Origin: Micromonospora gifhornensis
GTDB taxonomy: Bacteria; Actinomycetota; Actinomycetes; Mycobacteriales; Micromonosporaceae
NCBI RefSeq assembly: GCF_016863515.1
Contig: NZ_BOPA01000045.1
Span: 1-51,788 of the forward strand
DNA: 51,788 bases
Direction of reading: 5' to 3'
Positions 16,571 to 25,047 of this stretch are shown piece after piece. A program made the position numbers and the translations under genes. Positions within the stretch are counted from its first letter, which is position 1. Each line of letters begins with the position of its first letter. The notes beneath the pieces were generated by a model. It saw only the letters and a program-made list of their open reading frames with translations. It had not been told where the DNA came from and made no database searches.

Positions 16571-16999
16571 TCAGGGCATGATCTGGACAAGGTCGTCGGG
16601 CATCGTGGCCCGCACGTCGTCCCATTCGCCCTGGGTGATGTGCCGACGCAGGGTTTCCAGCACCACCTGGACCACCCGCTGCGGGCCGCCCTCCGCGTCG
16701 TAGGGGAAGCCCTGCCGGACCTCGTAGAGGAAGTCGTCCCGGTTGAGCTTGATCGGTACGTTCTCCGGCTGCCAGCCGTCGAAGTAGATGCCCCGCACCA
16801 GCATCGGCAGTTGTGCGGAGAACTCCACGCTCTCCTGCACCGGCATCCGGTCGCGCAGCAGGTGCAGCACGGTGCGCAGCGCCGCGTACGACTGGTTGCG
16901 CTGTGCCTTCGGCCAGCCGTACGCCTGCTCGATGTCCTTGAGGATCAGGTTGGTCTTGTCCACCGAGGACTCAATTGCCGACTGGAACTGCTCAGCCAT
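16571..16999 (-). CDS. DUF2267 domain protein
   Basis: A 142-residue soluble helical protein. The sequence QAYGWPKAQRNQSYAALRTVL, LHLLRDRMPVQESVEFSAQL and MLVRGIYFDGW is the typical DUF2267 core, which carries two similar helical halves. Function is not established, though such genes are common near stress-related genes in actinobacteria. Start ATG 16999; the 316-base region upstream (17000-17315) contains only a short tandem repeat and presumably the promoter. Confidence 0.88.
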   Translation of the reverse strand: MAEQFQSAIESSVDKTNLILKDIEQAYGWPKAQRNQSYAALRTVLHLLRDRMPVQESVEFSAQLPMLVRGIYFDGWQPENVPIKLNRDDFLYEVRQGFPYDAEGGPQRVVQVVLETLRRHITQGEWDDVRATMPDDLVQIMP

Positions 17000-17014
17000 C
17001 TGTCCACCCCCGTA

Positions 17015-17050
17015 GGTCGGTCTCCCAGCGTCGGTCGGTCTCCCAGCGTC
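17015..17050. repeat. 18-bp tandem direct repeat in a 316-bp non-coding gap
   Basis: Two exact adjacent copies of GGTCGGTCTCCCAGCGTC (17015-17032 and 17033-17050), 16 bases upstream of the DUF2267 start. They could be paired activator or repressor sites, or just a duplication. I see no supportable gene in the rest of 17000-17315. Confidence 0.7.
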
Positions 17051-17315
17051 GATCGTCGTGACGTCGCGGCGGACCCACCGGACCGGGCCGTGGCCGGATC
17101 GGGCTGGCCCGCCCGAAGCGTGGTGCCCGCCGAGCCTGGTCGCGGTCCCCGACGACGCGCAGGACGGCGTCGCGCCGTCGATGCGGTACCACCGTCATCG
17201 CCATCCACCTCCGGTCGTCTCGCGCGGACGATCTCCGCTACCACCACCTTCCGCCTGTCGAAGGTGACCCATCCTCACCCTGCGCGGGTGAGATGACAGC
17301 GGTGGCGCGGGCGGT

Positions 17316-18191
17316 TCAGTCGGGCTCGGTCAGCAGCGCCTGGAGTTGCTGGGCGTTGACCTGGGCGTAGTCCCGGTAACAGTTGTTCATCAGGACGTGG
17401 GTCTGCTGCGTCTGGTCGGCCAGTTCGCGCAGTCGGGGCGCCCAGTCGGCCAGTTCACGCTTGGAGTAGCGGTAGCCGAACTTCTCGTGGATGTCCCGAC
17501 TGGTCCACTTGTCGCTGTGGCCGTGGAAGCGGACCACCGCGAGATCCGAGGTGGCCGCCAGCACCGGCGGTACGGACGAGCGGTGCCCCTGCGGCATGTC
17601 CACGCCGACGTACGCCAACTGGTGCTCGCGCAGGAAGTCGAGGGTCTCGGTGGCGTTGTCCCCGTCGAACCAGGAGGCGTGCCGGAACTCGAAGACCGGA
17701 CGCAGCGGCGCGCAGCGCCGGGTCACCTCCAGCAGGTACTGCTTGTTGTCCCGGCGAATGGTGAACCAGGGCGGGAACTGGAACAGCAGCGCGCCGAGCT
17801 TGCCCGCCTCGACCAGTGGGTCCAGGGCGCTGAGGAACCGGGTCCAGACCTCCTCGTACGCCTGCGGCGGCAGGTCGTCCGGGTAGAGGTTGCGTTTGTC
17901 GGTGGCCGGCCGCAGGTCCTTGTAGATCGCACTGACCTTGGTGGGGTGGCCGGTGAGCAGGCTGAACGCCTTGATGTTGAAGGTGAAGCCGGGCGGGGTG
18001 CGTTCGGCCCAGAGCCGGGCGGTGCGTTCGGCCGGCGGCGAGTAGTAGGTGGCGTCGACCTCGACAAGCGGAAACTGCCGGGCGTAGTAGGCCAGCCGCT
18101 TCTCCGGCGTGTCCGCCGTCTGCGGGTACCACCCCGAGTCGAGCAGCGTACGGTCGGTCCAGGAGGCGGTACCCACTGCGATCTCGCCCAT
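17316..18191 (-). CDS. DUF72 domain protein
   Basis: A 291-residue TIM-barrel-like protein starting GEIAVGTASWTDRTLLDSGWYP, the standard DUF72 opening, with FPLVEVDATYYSPPA, FTFNIKAFSLLTGHPT and a C-terminal VLMNNCYRDYAQVNA. Full length for the family. Function is undetermined, although the fold is related to sugar-phosphate isomerase/endonuclease barrels. ATG 18191 lies 43 bases downstream of the DksA-like gene on the same strand, so co-transcription is likely. Confidence 0.9.
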   Translation of the reverse strand: MGEIAVGTASWTDRTLLDSGWYPQTADTPEKRLAYYARQFPLVEVDATYYSPPAERTARLWAERTPPGFTFNIKAFSLLTGHPTKVSAIYKDLRPATDKRNLYPDDLPPQAYEEVWTRFLSALDPLVEAGKLGALLFQFPPWFTIRRDNKQYLLEVTRRCAPLRPVFEFRHASWFDGDNATETLDFLREHQLAYVGVDMPQGHRSSVPPVLAATSDLAVVRFHGHSDKWTSRDIHEKFGYRYSKRELADWAPRLRELADQTQQTHVLMNNCYRDYAQVNAQQLQALLTEPD

Positions 18192-18234
18192 GGGTAAAGT
18201 GCACCGCGTCCCGGACCGACCGGCAACCTGCGGC

Positions 18235-18633
18235 TCAAGCGGCCCGACGCTCCCGGGTCTGCTTGCACGTCACACAGGTGGTCGCCGACGGGAAGATCTC
18301 CAGTCGTTCCACCGGAATGGGAGCCGAGCAGCCCTCGCAGAAGCCGTAGGTGCCCTCGTCGAGCCGGGTCAGCGCATGCTCGAACTGCGCCCGCCGGTCC
18401 AGGATGGTGCGCAGCAGCGACTGCGCGGTGTCCCGCTCGGCGGTCTTGGTGCCGCTGTCGGCCTGGTCGTCGCCCGCGGTGTCGCCGACCTCGACCAGCC
18501 GGAGCACCTGGCTCTGCTGCACGGCCTGCTCGTACTCCTCGGACAGTTCGGCGTAGCGGGCCTGAAGGGAGAGTCGAATCTGGTCGATCTCCGCCTGGGA
18601 TCGGCCCGTGCCGACCGTGTCGTGGACGAGCAT
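18235..18633 (-). CDS. TraR/DksA-family zinc-finger protein
   Basis: A 132-residue protein with an N-terminal coiled coil (about 15-60), a second helix (AQSLLRTILDRRAQFEHALTR) and the C-terminal four-cysteine zinc finger GFCEGC...TTCVTC. DksA-type proteins enter the RNA polymerase secondary channel and tune transcription with ppGpp; many actinobacterial members lack the acidic DxxDxA coiled-coil tip of DksA, and I do not see a clear one here. ATG 18633. It lies upstream of DUF72. Confidence 0.88.
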   Translation of the reverse strand: MLVHDTVGTGRSQAEIDQIRLSLQARYAELSEEYEQAVQQSQVLRLVEVGDTAGDDQADSGTKTAERDTAQSLLRTILDRRAQFEHALTRLDEGTYGFCEGCSAPIPVERLEIFPSATTCVTCKQTRERRAA

Positions 18634-18755
18634 GGCTGCCTGCCTTCCTGGGCATCATCGTCATCACGGGCGGGACCACCCCACCCGGTCATACCGCCCA
18701 GGCGGGTGATCACCCGGGCGCTGTGAGCCCCGCGATTACCCCCGCTCCCCGGGGA

Positions 18756-19397
18756 TCAAACCGGGTCGTCGGCGGATTCCACGATCGCCGGGTGACGCGG
18801 GTCGTCCACCCGGATCACCAGATCGGCGAAGGTGGCCGGTGCGACCTCCTCGGCGTACCGGGCGTACGCGGGCAGGGTCCAGGCCAGTTCGGCAGTGGTA
18901 CGTCGACTCAGCGCGGCAGCGGACATCTCCAGATGCACGGTGACGTCGAAGGGCAGTCCTCCGCCGAGCAGGAAGGCGCCACTGATCAGGACCACCCCGC
19001 CGGGCGGCACCTCGACGTACGCCGCCCGGCTGGCCCGGTCGGCCCGGGCATCCCAGAGCGAGGGCAGGATCCGCCCGTCACCCGCCGGCCCCGCCGGGTC
19101 GAGCACCTCCCGATGTAGCCCGGCCTCGTCGACCCAGCCTTCGTAGTAGGCGTCCGGGTTGGTCCGGCCATGTTCCAGGCGTACGGACGCCGGGCGCAGG
19201 AAATCGTCGGTGCGGATGTGCCGGGTCGGACGGCCGTACGCCCGCAGCGGGTCGACCAGGGCGGCGGCCAACTCCTCGGGACGGGCGGCGGCGGGACCGT
19301 CCACAGCGACCCGCAGCCGCGCCGCCGACTCGGTGTCGGCGAGTCGCTGCGCCAGCTCGGTGACCAGTCGCTGCGGTGAGATGGGACGCACACGCAT
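18756..19397 (-). CDS. Uridine kinase-like protein with a degenerate P-loop
   Basis: A 213-residue protein of the kind annotated as uridine kinase in actinobacteria: LRVAVDGPAAARPEELAAAL (where the P-loop should be), HIRTDDFLRPASVRLEHGR, DAYYEGWVDEAGLHREVLDP, VVLISGAFLLGGGLPFDVTVHL. The P-loop lacks the Gly-Lys-Ser/Thr needed for ATP phosphate binding, so catalysis by the standard route is doubtful. Start ATG 19397. It is separated by 75 bases from the upstream winged-helix regulator on the same strand. Confidence 0.75.
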   Translation of the reverse strand: MRVRPISPQRLVTELAQRLADTESAARLRVAVDGPAAARPEELAAALVDPLRAYGRPTRHIRTDDFLRPASVRLEHGRTNPDAYYEGWVDEAGLHREVLDPAGPAGDGRILPSLWDARADRASRAAYVEVPPGGVVLISGAFLLGGGLPFDVTVHLEMSAAALSRRTTAELAWTLPAYARYAEEVAPATFADLVIRVDDPRHPAIVESADDPV

Positions 19398-19472
19398 CCG
19401 ACAATCGTGCCCGGCGTCCGACCGTCACCGCCGCCGACCGCCCGACGCGACCGCTCAGCCGGTCCGGTCGCG

Positions 19473-20084
19473 TCAGCCGGTCTGGTCGAGGGTGACCCGG
19501 GCCTCGTCGGCCAGCCGGTAGCCGACGCCGTAGACCGTGGTGACCAGGGGTACGTCCACCCCGACCTTGCCGCGCAGCCGGCGCACGTGCACGTCGACCG
19601 TACGCACCCCCGCGTGTTCGTAACCCCAGACCGCGTTGAGCAGCTGGAGCCGGGTGAACACCCGGCGCGGATGCACCACCAGATGCAGCAGCAGGTCGAA
19701 TTCGAGCCGGGTCAGCGGCAGTGGCTCGCCGTCGCGCAGCACCGATCGTGAGGAGGCCAGAATGTGCAGGCTCGGGATGGTCGGCGCGAGCGGCCGGGCC
19801 GGTGTCCGCCCCGCCGGCACGACCTCGGTGCGCCGCTCGGGCACCACCGGGCCACCGCTGATGATCGTGCCCTCGCCGTGCTCCAGCAGCTCCCGGGCCG
19901 CCTCCAGCAGCTGACGCGCGGCCGGTGTCAGCGACTCCTCACAGGCCAGCGGAATCGACAGGGTGACGGTGATGACCGGGGCGGCTGTGCTGGTCGGACG
20001 GCGTTGGCCGCCCGGTGGCCGACCGGGGACCGCTGGTTGGGACGTATGCCATCCGGCGCGCGACGAAGCGGGGCTGACCGACAT
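19473..20084 (-). CDS. OmpR/PhoB-type winged-helix regulator without receiver domain (copy 1)
   Basis: A 203-residue protein. The first 100 residues are a Pro/Ala-rich tail and a short beta segment (VITVTLSIPL), with no response-regulator receiver domain. The C-terminal 100 residues are a PhoB-type DNA-binding domain: LTRLEFDLLLHLVVHPRRVF, TRLQLLNAVWGYEH, RTVDVHVRRLRGKVG and TVYGVGYRLADEARV. ATG 20084 follows a perfect AGGAGG. It is a close paralogue of the next gene upstream (20345-20872), sharing most of the winged-helix domain. The 260 bases between them hold no gene, so each may have its own promoter. Confidence 0.88.
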   Translation of the reverse strand: MSVSPASSRAGWHTSQPAVPGRPPGGQRRPTSTAAPVITVTLSIPLACEESLTPAARQLLEAARELLEHGEGTIISGGPVVPERRTEVVPAGRTPARPLAPTIPSLHILASSRSVLRDGEPLPLTRLEFDLLLHLVVHPRRVFTRLQLLNAVWGYEHAGVRTVDVHVRRLRGKVGVDVPLVTTVYGVGYRLADEARVTLDQTG

Positions 20085-20344
20085 GGTCCTCCTAGGCTGG
20101 TCCGGGTTTTCCCCACGGCCCCGGGACGCCGCTCTATCGATGCTTCCCGGCGTCGGTGTGCGGGTCAAGGGGCGGCTGCGTTGTGTGAATGTGACAATTG
20201 ACCGACACTTCGGAGCCGGATGCTCGCTCTGCGTACGAGGCCAGATGATTACAGCAGAGTCGCCAACTTGACCCGATACGGGGGGTCGACACCGGAGTTC
20301 ACCTTTCGTGCGGGACGGCGTGGCACGGCCCACCGCGGCGGAAA

Positions 20345-20872
20345 TCAGCGTTCGACGCTCACCCGGGCCTCGTCGGCCAGGCGGTAGCCGACACCGTGGA
20401 CGGTGGTCAGCAACGGCGTGTCGACACCGAGCTTGGCGCGCAACCGACGGACGTGCACGTCGACGGTGCGCGCCACCGCGTGGTCGTAACCCCAGACCTG
20501 GTTGAGCAACTGGAGCCGGGTGAAGACCCGCCGGGGCCGCTCGGCCATGAACAGCAGCAGGTCGTACTCGATCCGGGTCAGCGGGACCACCCGGTCGCCC
20601 TGCTGGACGCTGCGGGGTCCGGTGAGGATGCGGATGACGCTCGGATCAGCCGTGATCGGCGGGTGGTCGGCGGCGTCGTGTGACAGCCTTCCCTCGCCCG
20701 AGGCGGCCAGTTCGCCGAGCAGTTCCAGCAGCCGATTCAGTCGCGGGCTCGTCGCTGCGGCGGCAAGGTCGACGGTGATGGTCAGGGTCGGGTTGGCGCG
20801 CCGCCGGACGAGGCGGTTACGGCTGGTACGGCCGGACGGGTGTGGGCGCGGGCTGATGGCGACGACGGACAC
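20345..20872 (-). CDS. OmpR/PhoB-type winged-helix regulator without receiver domain (copy 2)
   Basis: A 175-residue paralogue of the 19473-20084 protein. It has the same layout: a short beta segment (LTITVDLAAAA), a helical stretch (RLNRLLELLGELAASG) and a PhoB-type C-terminal domain (RIEYDLLLFMAERPRRVF, TRLQLLNQVWGYDH, RTVDVHVRRLRAKLG, TTVHGVGYRLADEARV). The GTG at 20872 has AGGAGG upstream. It starts 45 bases after the rhodanese gene and may be the third gene of the sulfur cluster. Lack of a receiver means it is not controlled by phosphorelay; the N-terminal domain may sense something else. Confidence 0.88.
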   Translation of the reverse strand: MSVVAISPRPHPSGRTSRNRLVRRRANPTLTITVDLAAAATSPRLNRLLELLGELAASGEGRLSHDAADHPPITADPSVIRILTGPRSVQQGDRVVPLTRIEYDLLLFMAERPRRVFTRLQLLNQVWGYDHAVARTVDVHVRRLRAKLGVDTPLLTTVHGVGYRLADEARVSVER

Positions 20873-20917
20873 GGCGGCCTCCTGGGGGACTCCGCCACGC
20901 CGGGTGGGCGTGGCTGA

Positions 20918-21409
20918 TCAATGGGACACCCGACCGGCGGTCGCCGGGGGCGCGGGAGTGGACGGGCGGATCGGTGGGGTGGGGCCCAGCACCGGCAGGC
21001 CGGCGATCCGCCAGGCGGCGAAGCCACCGATCACGTCGGTGGCCCGGAACAGGCCGAGATCCTGCAACGACGCGGCGGCCAGGGACGAGGTGTAGCCCTC
21101 CTGACAGAGCACCACCACGGGCAGGTCGTAGCCGACCGCCTGCGGCAGCCGGGCTGGGCAACGCGGGTCGAAGCGCCACTCGAGCACGTTGCGCTCGACG
21201 GCGAGGGAGCCGGGCACCGTCCCGTGCGCGGCCCGTTGCGCGGCCGGCCGGATGTCGACAAGCAGCGCCCCCGCCCGGTACGCCAGGTGCGCCTGCTCCG
21301 GGTCGAGGCGGTCCAGCCGGGCCCGGGCGGCGCGGAGGATCTCGTCGATCCCCCGGGAGCCCGGCGGCGGTACCGGACAGTGGGCGGCGGGGTCGGTCTG
21401 CGGCATCAT
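20918..21409 (-). CDS. Rhodanese-like sulfurtransferase
   Basis: A 163-residue single-domain rhodanese. LLVDIRPAAQRAAHGTVPGSL matches the N-terminal rhodanese signature, and VVVLCQEGYTSSLAAASLQDLG carries the active-site cysteine in a six-residue loop (CQEGYT). The protein ends with DVIGGFAAWRIAGLPV, the usual C-terminal GG-x-x-AW motif. The start is one of two adjacent ATG codons (21409 or 21406) after GGAAGGA. It lies 37 bases downstream of cysteine dioxygenase, so the pair probably acts in cysteine sulfur oxidation, handling persulfide or sulfite products. Confidence 0.88.
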   Translation of the reverse strand: MMPQTDPAAHCPVPPPGSRGIDEILRAARARLDRLDPEQAHLAYRAGALLVDIRPAAQRAAHGTVPGSLAVERNVLEWRFDPRCPARLPQAVGYDLPVVVLCQEGYTSSLAAASLQDLGLFRATDVIGGFAAWRIAGLPVLGPTPPIRPSTPAPPATAGRVSH

Positions 21410-21446
21410 CGTTCCTTCCAGGTGTGTCGGCTGGCGCCAGGGGGGT

Positions 21447-21911
21447 TCACCATGCCACGCCGGCCTCGGCCACCTCGGCAACCCTCAGCCGACCCTCGTC
21501 GAGGTGGTAGCGGGTCATCCGACGCAGGGCCGGGCGGTAGACGTGCACGCTGACCGCCGGTTCGGCGTGCCGGTTGGTCACCACGTGCACGTGTCGAGGG
21601 CCGAAGCGGCGGCCGAAGCCGGCGTCGAGCAGATGCGGGCGCAGCCGCCCGCCGCTGACCGTCTCCTCGGTGAGCACCCCCGAGGCGACCAGAAAGGCAC
21701 CGGACGAGCCCCCGTGGTCGTGCAGATCGGTGCCCTGGCCGGGCAGCCAACTCAACGCCCACACCTCGTGGTCGTCGTCGGCGGCGAGCCGGGCGTACCA
21801 CCGACTGGCCGGGTCGAAGCGCAGCGGCACCGGCCAGCTCGCCGGGTCGCCGGCCCAGCGCCGGGCGACGGCGAGCAGGTCCGACCGCTCGGAGACAGGC
21901 TGAGCGCGCAT
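21447..21911 (-). CDS. Cysteine dioxygenase type I
   Basis: A mononuclear-iron cupin of about 154 residues. The three-His site is visible as TDLHDHGGSSGAFLV (two His) and PRHVHVVTNRHAEPAVSVHVY (third His). This enzyme oxidises cysteine to cysteine sulfinate. ATG 21911 is chosen because TGAGGAAG precedes it at good spacing; an in-frame GTG at 21944 would add 11 residues and could be used from a leaderless transcript. Upstream is an AT-rich stretch (21960-22000, containing the self-complementary CCTATAGG) that probably holds the promoter. It is first in the operon with rhodanese and perhaps the winged-helix gene. Confidence 0.88.
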   Translation of the reverse strand: MRAQPVSERSDLLAVARRWAGDPASWPVPLRFDPASRWYARLAADDDHEVWALSWLPGQGTDLHDHGGSSGAFLVASGVLTEETVSGGRLRPHLLDAGFGRRFGPRHVHVVTNRHAEPAVSVHVYRPALRRMTRYHLDEGRLRVAEVAEAGVAW

Positions 21912-22013
21912 GACTTCCTCACGAGGTTCAACGGCTGTGGTCACCCACCAGCCTAGGCGGTAAACCCTATAGGCTTAGTAGGTAATCTTACATGTTGGGA
22001 CACTCCTTCATGA

Positions 22014-22082
22014 TCGCGCTCGATCCGGGATCGAGTGGCTTGGTGGCGCGACCGGGGCCACTCGATCCCGGATCGAGCGCGA
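22014..22082. repeat. Long intergenic palindrome, family B copy 1
   Basis: Perfect 25-base arms at 22014-22038 and 22058-22082 (one further pair inside) around a 17-base loop. Each arm itself contains the smaller palindrome CTCGATCCGGGATCGAG. The same core is found at 50972-51038 and 51733-51788. It lies between the divergent cysteine dioxygenase and ankyrin genes. Confidence 0.85.
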
Positions 22083-22135
22083 CCTTGCGTCCACTCGGGA
22101 TGAGGGAGGGTGCCGACGCCGACTAGCCTGAGCCG

Positions 22136-22528
22136 GTGAGCGAGGAACTCGACGCCGAGACCCTGGAGTTCGCGCACCGGATGTTCGACCTGGCGCGCGA
22201 CGGCGCGACCGCCGAACTGGCCGGATACGTCGATGCGGGGCTGCCGGTCAACCTGACCAACGAGAAGGGCGACACGCTACTGATCCTGGCGGCGTACCAC
22301 GCCCACCCGGAGACGGTGGCCGCGCTGCTCGATCGGGGCGCCGACCACACCCGGACCAACGACCGGGGCCAGACCGCCTTGGCCGCGGCGGTCTTCCGCA
22401 GCAGCGGTGACGCGGTACGCGCCCTGCTCACCGCCGGCGCAGACCCCGACCACGGCAACCCGTCCGCCGTCGAAACCGCCCAGTTCTTCGACCTGTCGGA
22501 GATGCTCACCCTGCTGCGCCCCGCTTGA
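22136..22528 (+). CDS. Ankyrin-repeat protein
   Basis: A 130-residue protein composed mostly of ankyrin repeats: GLPVNLTNEKGDTLLILAAYHAHPE, LLDRGADHTRTNDRGQTALAAAVFRSSGD and LLTAGADPDHGNPSAVETAQFF. These repeats are protein-binding scaffolds; no partner gene is evident next to it. The start is GTG 22136. The gene faces the methyltransferase gene convergently. Confidence 0.88.
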   Translation: MSEELDAETLEFAHRMFDLARDGATAELAGYVDAGLPVNLTNEKGDTLLILAAYHAHPETVAALLDRGADHTRTNDRGQTALAAAVFRSSGDAVRALLTAGADPDHGNPSAVETAQFFDLSEMLTLLRPA

Positions 22529-22602
22529 CCAACGCGGCTGACCCTGATCAACGCGGCTGGTTTATGACCGACTGAGCCCTGTCCCCGTCCGTCGGTGCCG
22601 GG

Positions 22603-23358
22603 CTAGCGCCGGGCCTCGACGAGGAAACGTTGGGCGTGGGCGACGAACGGGCCTTCGGTGCGGATGCGCTCGTGCAGCCGGGCCAGCGCCGGCCGGTGCG
22701 CCGCAACCGTGAAGCCGGGCACCGTCCAGATCACCTTGCGCAGGAACCAGACCACGGCGCCGACGTCGTGGAACACGGTACGCAGGGTGGCCGTACGCAG
22801 GTCGACAACGGTCAGCCCGGCCGCCTCGGCGTCGGCGACCGCCTGCTCCGGGTGCCGGTGGGCCGGTGGCGGCAGCGGCCCGAGGATCGCCTCGCTGAGT
22901 TCGCGTACGGTGCCCGGCCCGATCTGCTGGGACAGGAACGTGCCACCGGGCCGCAGCACGCGCGCCACCTCGGGCCAGTCGGTGTGCACCGGATGCCGGC
23001 TGACCACCAGGTCGAAGGTGGCGCTGCGCAACGGCAGCGGGGCGTCGGGGCTCACCGCGACCACGGTCGCCCCGATCGGGCGGAGCCTGGCCCGGGCCAC
23101 CGGCACGTTGGGCGGCCACGCCTCGGTCGCCACCAGCAGCCGGGGCGGGTGCGGCACCTCGGCGAGCACCTCTCCCCCGCCGGTGTCGATGTCCAGCGCC
23201 GCGTCGACGGTCGCCATCCGCGCCGCCATCAGGCGGGCGTACCCCCAGGGTGGACGCTCCTCGGTGGCCCGCCCGGCGAGCCAGTCGAAGGCCCAGCCGT
23301 CGACCGGCGCGGCGGCACCGTCGGCGACCAACTCGTCGAAGCTCGCTTCCCCGGACAC
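22603..23358 (-). CDS. Class I SAM-dependent methyltransferase-like protein
   Basis: A protein of about 251 residues with methyltransferase-fold features: ALDIDTGGGEVLAEVP (motif I), LLVATEAWPPNVPVARARL (motif post-I), LPLRSATFDLVVSRHPV (motif II) and VARVLRPGGTFLSQQIG (motif III). DIDTGGGE replaces the usual D-x-G-x-G-x-G with little change. The C-terminal half lacks a recognisable substrate domain. GTG 23358 is chosen because GGAGAAG lies upstream; a TTG at 23394 is also in frame. The target is unknown. Confidence 0.8.
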   Translation of the reverse strand: MSGEASFDELVADGAAAPVDGWAFDWLAGRATEERPPWGYARLMAARMATVDAALDIDTGGGEVLAEVPHPPRLLVATEAWPPNVPVARARLRPIGATVVAVSPDAPLPLRSATFDLVVSRHPVHTDWPEVARVLRPGGTFLSQQIGPGTVRELSEAILGPLPPPAHRHPEQAVADAEAAGLTVVDLRTATLRTVFHDVGAVVWFLRKVIWTVPGFTVAAHRPALARLHERIRTEGPFVAHAQRFLVEARR

Positions 23359-23468
23359 GGGCTCAGCTTCTCCGGCATGCCTCGACTGTGGCAACGCCTT
23401 TTCCCGGCCGCGTTCACGGCCCGGCCGCGTTCACGACCAAGCCGCGTTCACGGACCGGGCGCAGCGCG

Positions 23469-24023
23469 CTACGGGCGGGGGCGGACGATCTCGACGGTCC
23501 GGGCGTCGACGCCACCCAGGACGGCGGCACCACGGGGCGCGGCGGCGCTGCGCGGCCTGCCGGTGCCACGGAGGGCGTCGAAGCTGGTCGGCTCGGCCCG
23601 ACCGGGCTCGTAGTGGCGCATCAGCCGCGCGCCCAGCGCCACGCCGAGACCGCCGACGGCCAGCGCGAGCAGCTCGACGACGAGCAGTACGGCGGTGGCG
23701 CCCCGGTTCGGCGCGTCCGCCCGTACCAGGCAGGAGAGCAGGAACAGCCCGGCCATCCCGGCGTTGACGAGGTTGAAGCTGATCGCGGTGCGACGGGTCC
23801 GGTCCGGCGGCACGTCCCACAGGTCGACCATGCCGGCCATCGTGGTCAGTCCCGCCGCCACCAGAGCGGCCACCACCGTCCAGTAGCCGACCTCGCCGAG
23901 TAGGGCGGGGCCGCCGACCACCTGGGCGAAGTCGAAGATGGTCGCGCAGACGAAGAGCCCGTACGGGAACGTCACAAGCATCGGTTGAATGGGGTGCCCC
24001 TGCACCCGCAGTCGGCTCTGCAT
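23469..24023 (-). CDS. DUF2231 membrane protein
   Basis: A 184-residue membrane protein opening with RVQGHPIQPMLVTFPYGLFV, the DUF2231 hallmark (HP-x-H/Q-P), with four hydrophobic segments (about 15-35, 45-70, 82-102, 110-132) and a Pro/Arg-rich cytoplasmic tail. DUF2231 proteins are predicted to bind haem or metals through the early histidine, but no function is proven. ATG 24023 has a GGGGGA site upstream. Confidence 0.85.
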   Translation of the reverse strand: MQSRLRVQGHPIQPMLVTFPYGLFVCATIFDFAQVVGGPALLGEVGYWTVVAALVAAGLTTMAGMVDLWDVPPDRTRRTAISFNLVNAGMAGLFLLSCLVRADAPNRGATAVLLVVELLALAVGGLGVALGARLMRHYEPGRAEPTSFDALRGTGRPRSAAAPRGAAVLGGVDARTVEIVRPRP

Positions 24024-24100
24024 CGGTCCCCCTGGATTGGAATCAGCTCACCAGTCCAGGGTGCTACCCGGGTGCCACCGCGGCGAAACGAGAGCGCTGC

Positions 24101-24841
24101 TCAGTTGTCTCGTGGTCGGGAGACGGTGCTGACCAGCCGCTCGGCCACCTGCCGCAGTGGGATCGACAACGACGATGCCGCACTGCGCAGCACCTCGAGG
24201 GCGTCCTCCGGCGGGCAGCCGCGCTGCGTCATGATCACCCCGATGGCCTGGCCGATCACGCCGTCACCGAGCAACGCGACGTCCTGGGCGTCGGCCTGCG
24301 CGCTGCGGCGCTGCCGGTCCCGTACGGCGGCGAGCAGCAGGCCGGCGTGTTCGGCGAGGAGCATGGCGGTGAGCTGGTGGCCGGTGGTCAGCTCGTCCGG
24401 CCGGCTGGCGTAGAGGTTGATCGCGCCGATCACCTGCTCGTCGACGTCGACCGGTGCGGAGATCACCCCGAGTACGCCGAACTCCCCGGCCCGGGCCGTC
24501 CAGTCCGGCCAGCGGCGTTCGGTGGCGAGGTTCTCCGCGCGGACCATCTCCCGCAGCCGGATCGCGTCCATCGCCGGGGTGTCCGCGCCGTAGCGCAGGT
24601 CGTCCAGCCCGCTCATCGGCGCGTCGGAGGCGGCCACTCCGGCCGCTTCACCGGCCCGCAGGGCGGTGAACCCGCACCAGTTGACCCCCGCGATGGCGTC
24701 CCGGGTGATGCGCACCAGGGCGGACAGCGCCTCGTCGAAGTCGTCCAAGGCGATCAACCCGGCGGTCAGTTCCCGCAACAGGGCCGCCGTCTCCAGCACA
24801 CCGAGGGTCTCCGCCAGCGGTGGACTCGTTTCCAGGTTCAC
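24101..24841 (-). CDS. GAF-ANTAR transcription antitermination regulator
   Basis: A 246-residue protein with an N-terminal GAF sensory domain (about 25-170, including VLGVISAPVDVDEQVIGAINLYA) and a C-terminal ANTAR RNA-binding domain (about 185-240) with the conserved pattern GDGVIGQAIGVIMTQRGCPP, then EDALEVLRSAA. ANTAR domains bind paired RNA hairpins and prevent termination. The GTG at 24841 is used; no strong ribosome site is seen. No tandem ANTAR hairpin is evident close by, so its targets probably lie elsewhere. Confidence 0.9.
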   Translation of the reverse strand: MNLETSPPLAETLGVLETAALLRELTAGLIALDDFDEALSALVRITRDAIAGVNWCGFTALRAGEAAGVAASDAPMSGLDDLRYGADTPAMDAIRLREMVRAENLATERRWPDWTARAGEFGVLGVISAPVDVDEQVIGAINLYASRPDELTTGHQLTAMLLAEHAGLLLAAVRDRQRRSAQADAQDVALLGDGVIGQAIGVIMTQRGCPPEDALEVLRSAASSLSIPLRQVAERLVSTVSRPRDN

Positions 24842-24988
24842 CGACCCGAAGCCCCCGTACGCCTGGTCAGCGTCCTCACGGTCTCCTCCTCGCTACGGCC
24901 GGGCACGAGGGCAGCTCCGACGGCAGCCCTGACGTGACGACCCGCCCTACTACCCGCTGCAACAACGGTCGAAACGGTGCAAAGCGGG

Positions 24989-25025
24989 GCCCCTCCCAGG
25001 GTACGGGTACCGCTGGGAGGGGCCG
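24989..25025 (-). terminator. Hairpin terminator downstream of SecA2
   Basis: A perfect 12-base stem (GGCCCCTCCCAG at 24989-25000, complement 25014-25025) with a 13-base loop. It is located 22 bases beyond the SecA2 stop on the minus strand, separating it from the GAF-ANTAR gene downstream. Confidence 0.8.
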
Positions 25026-25047
25026 CGACCGGATCAGTGGGTACGGG

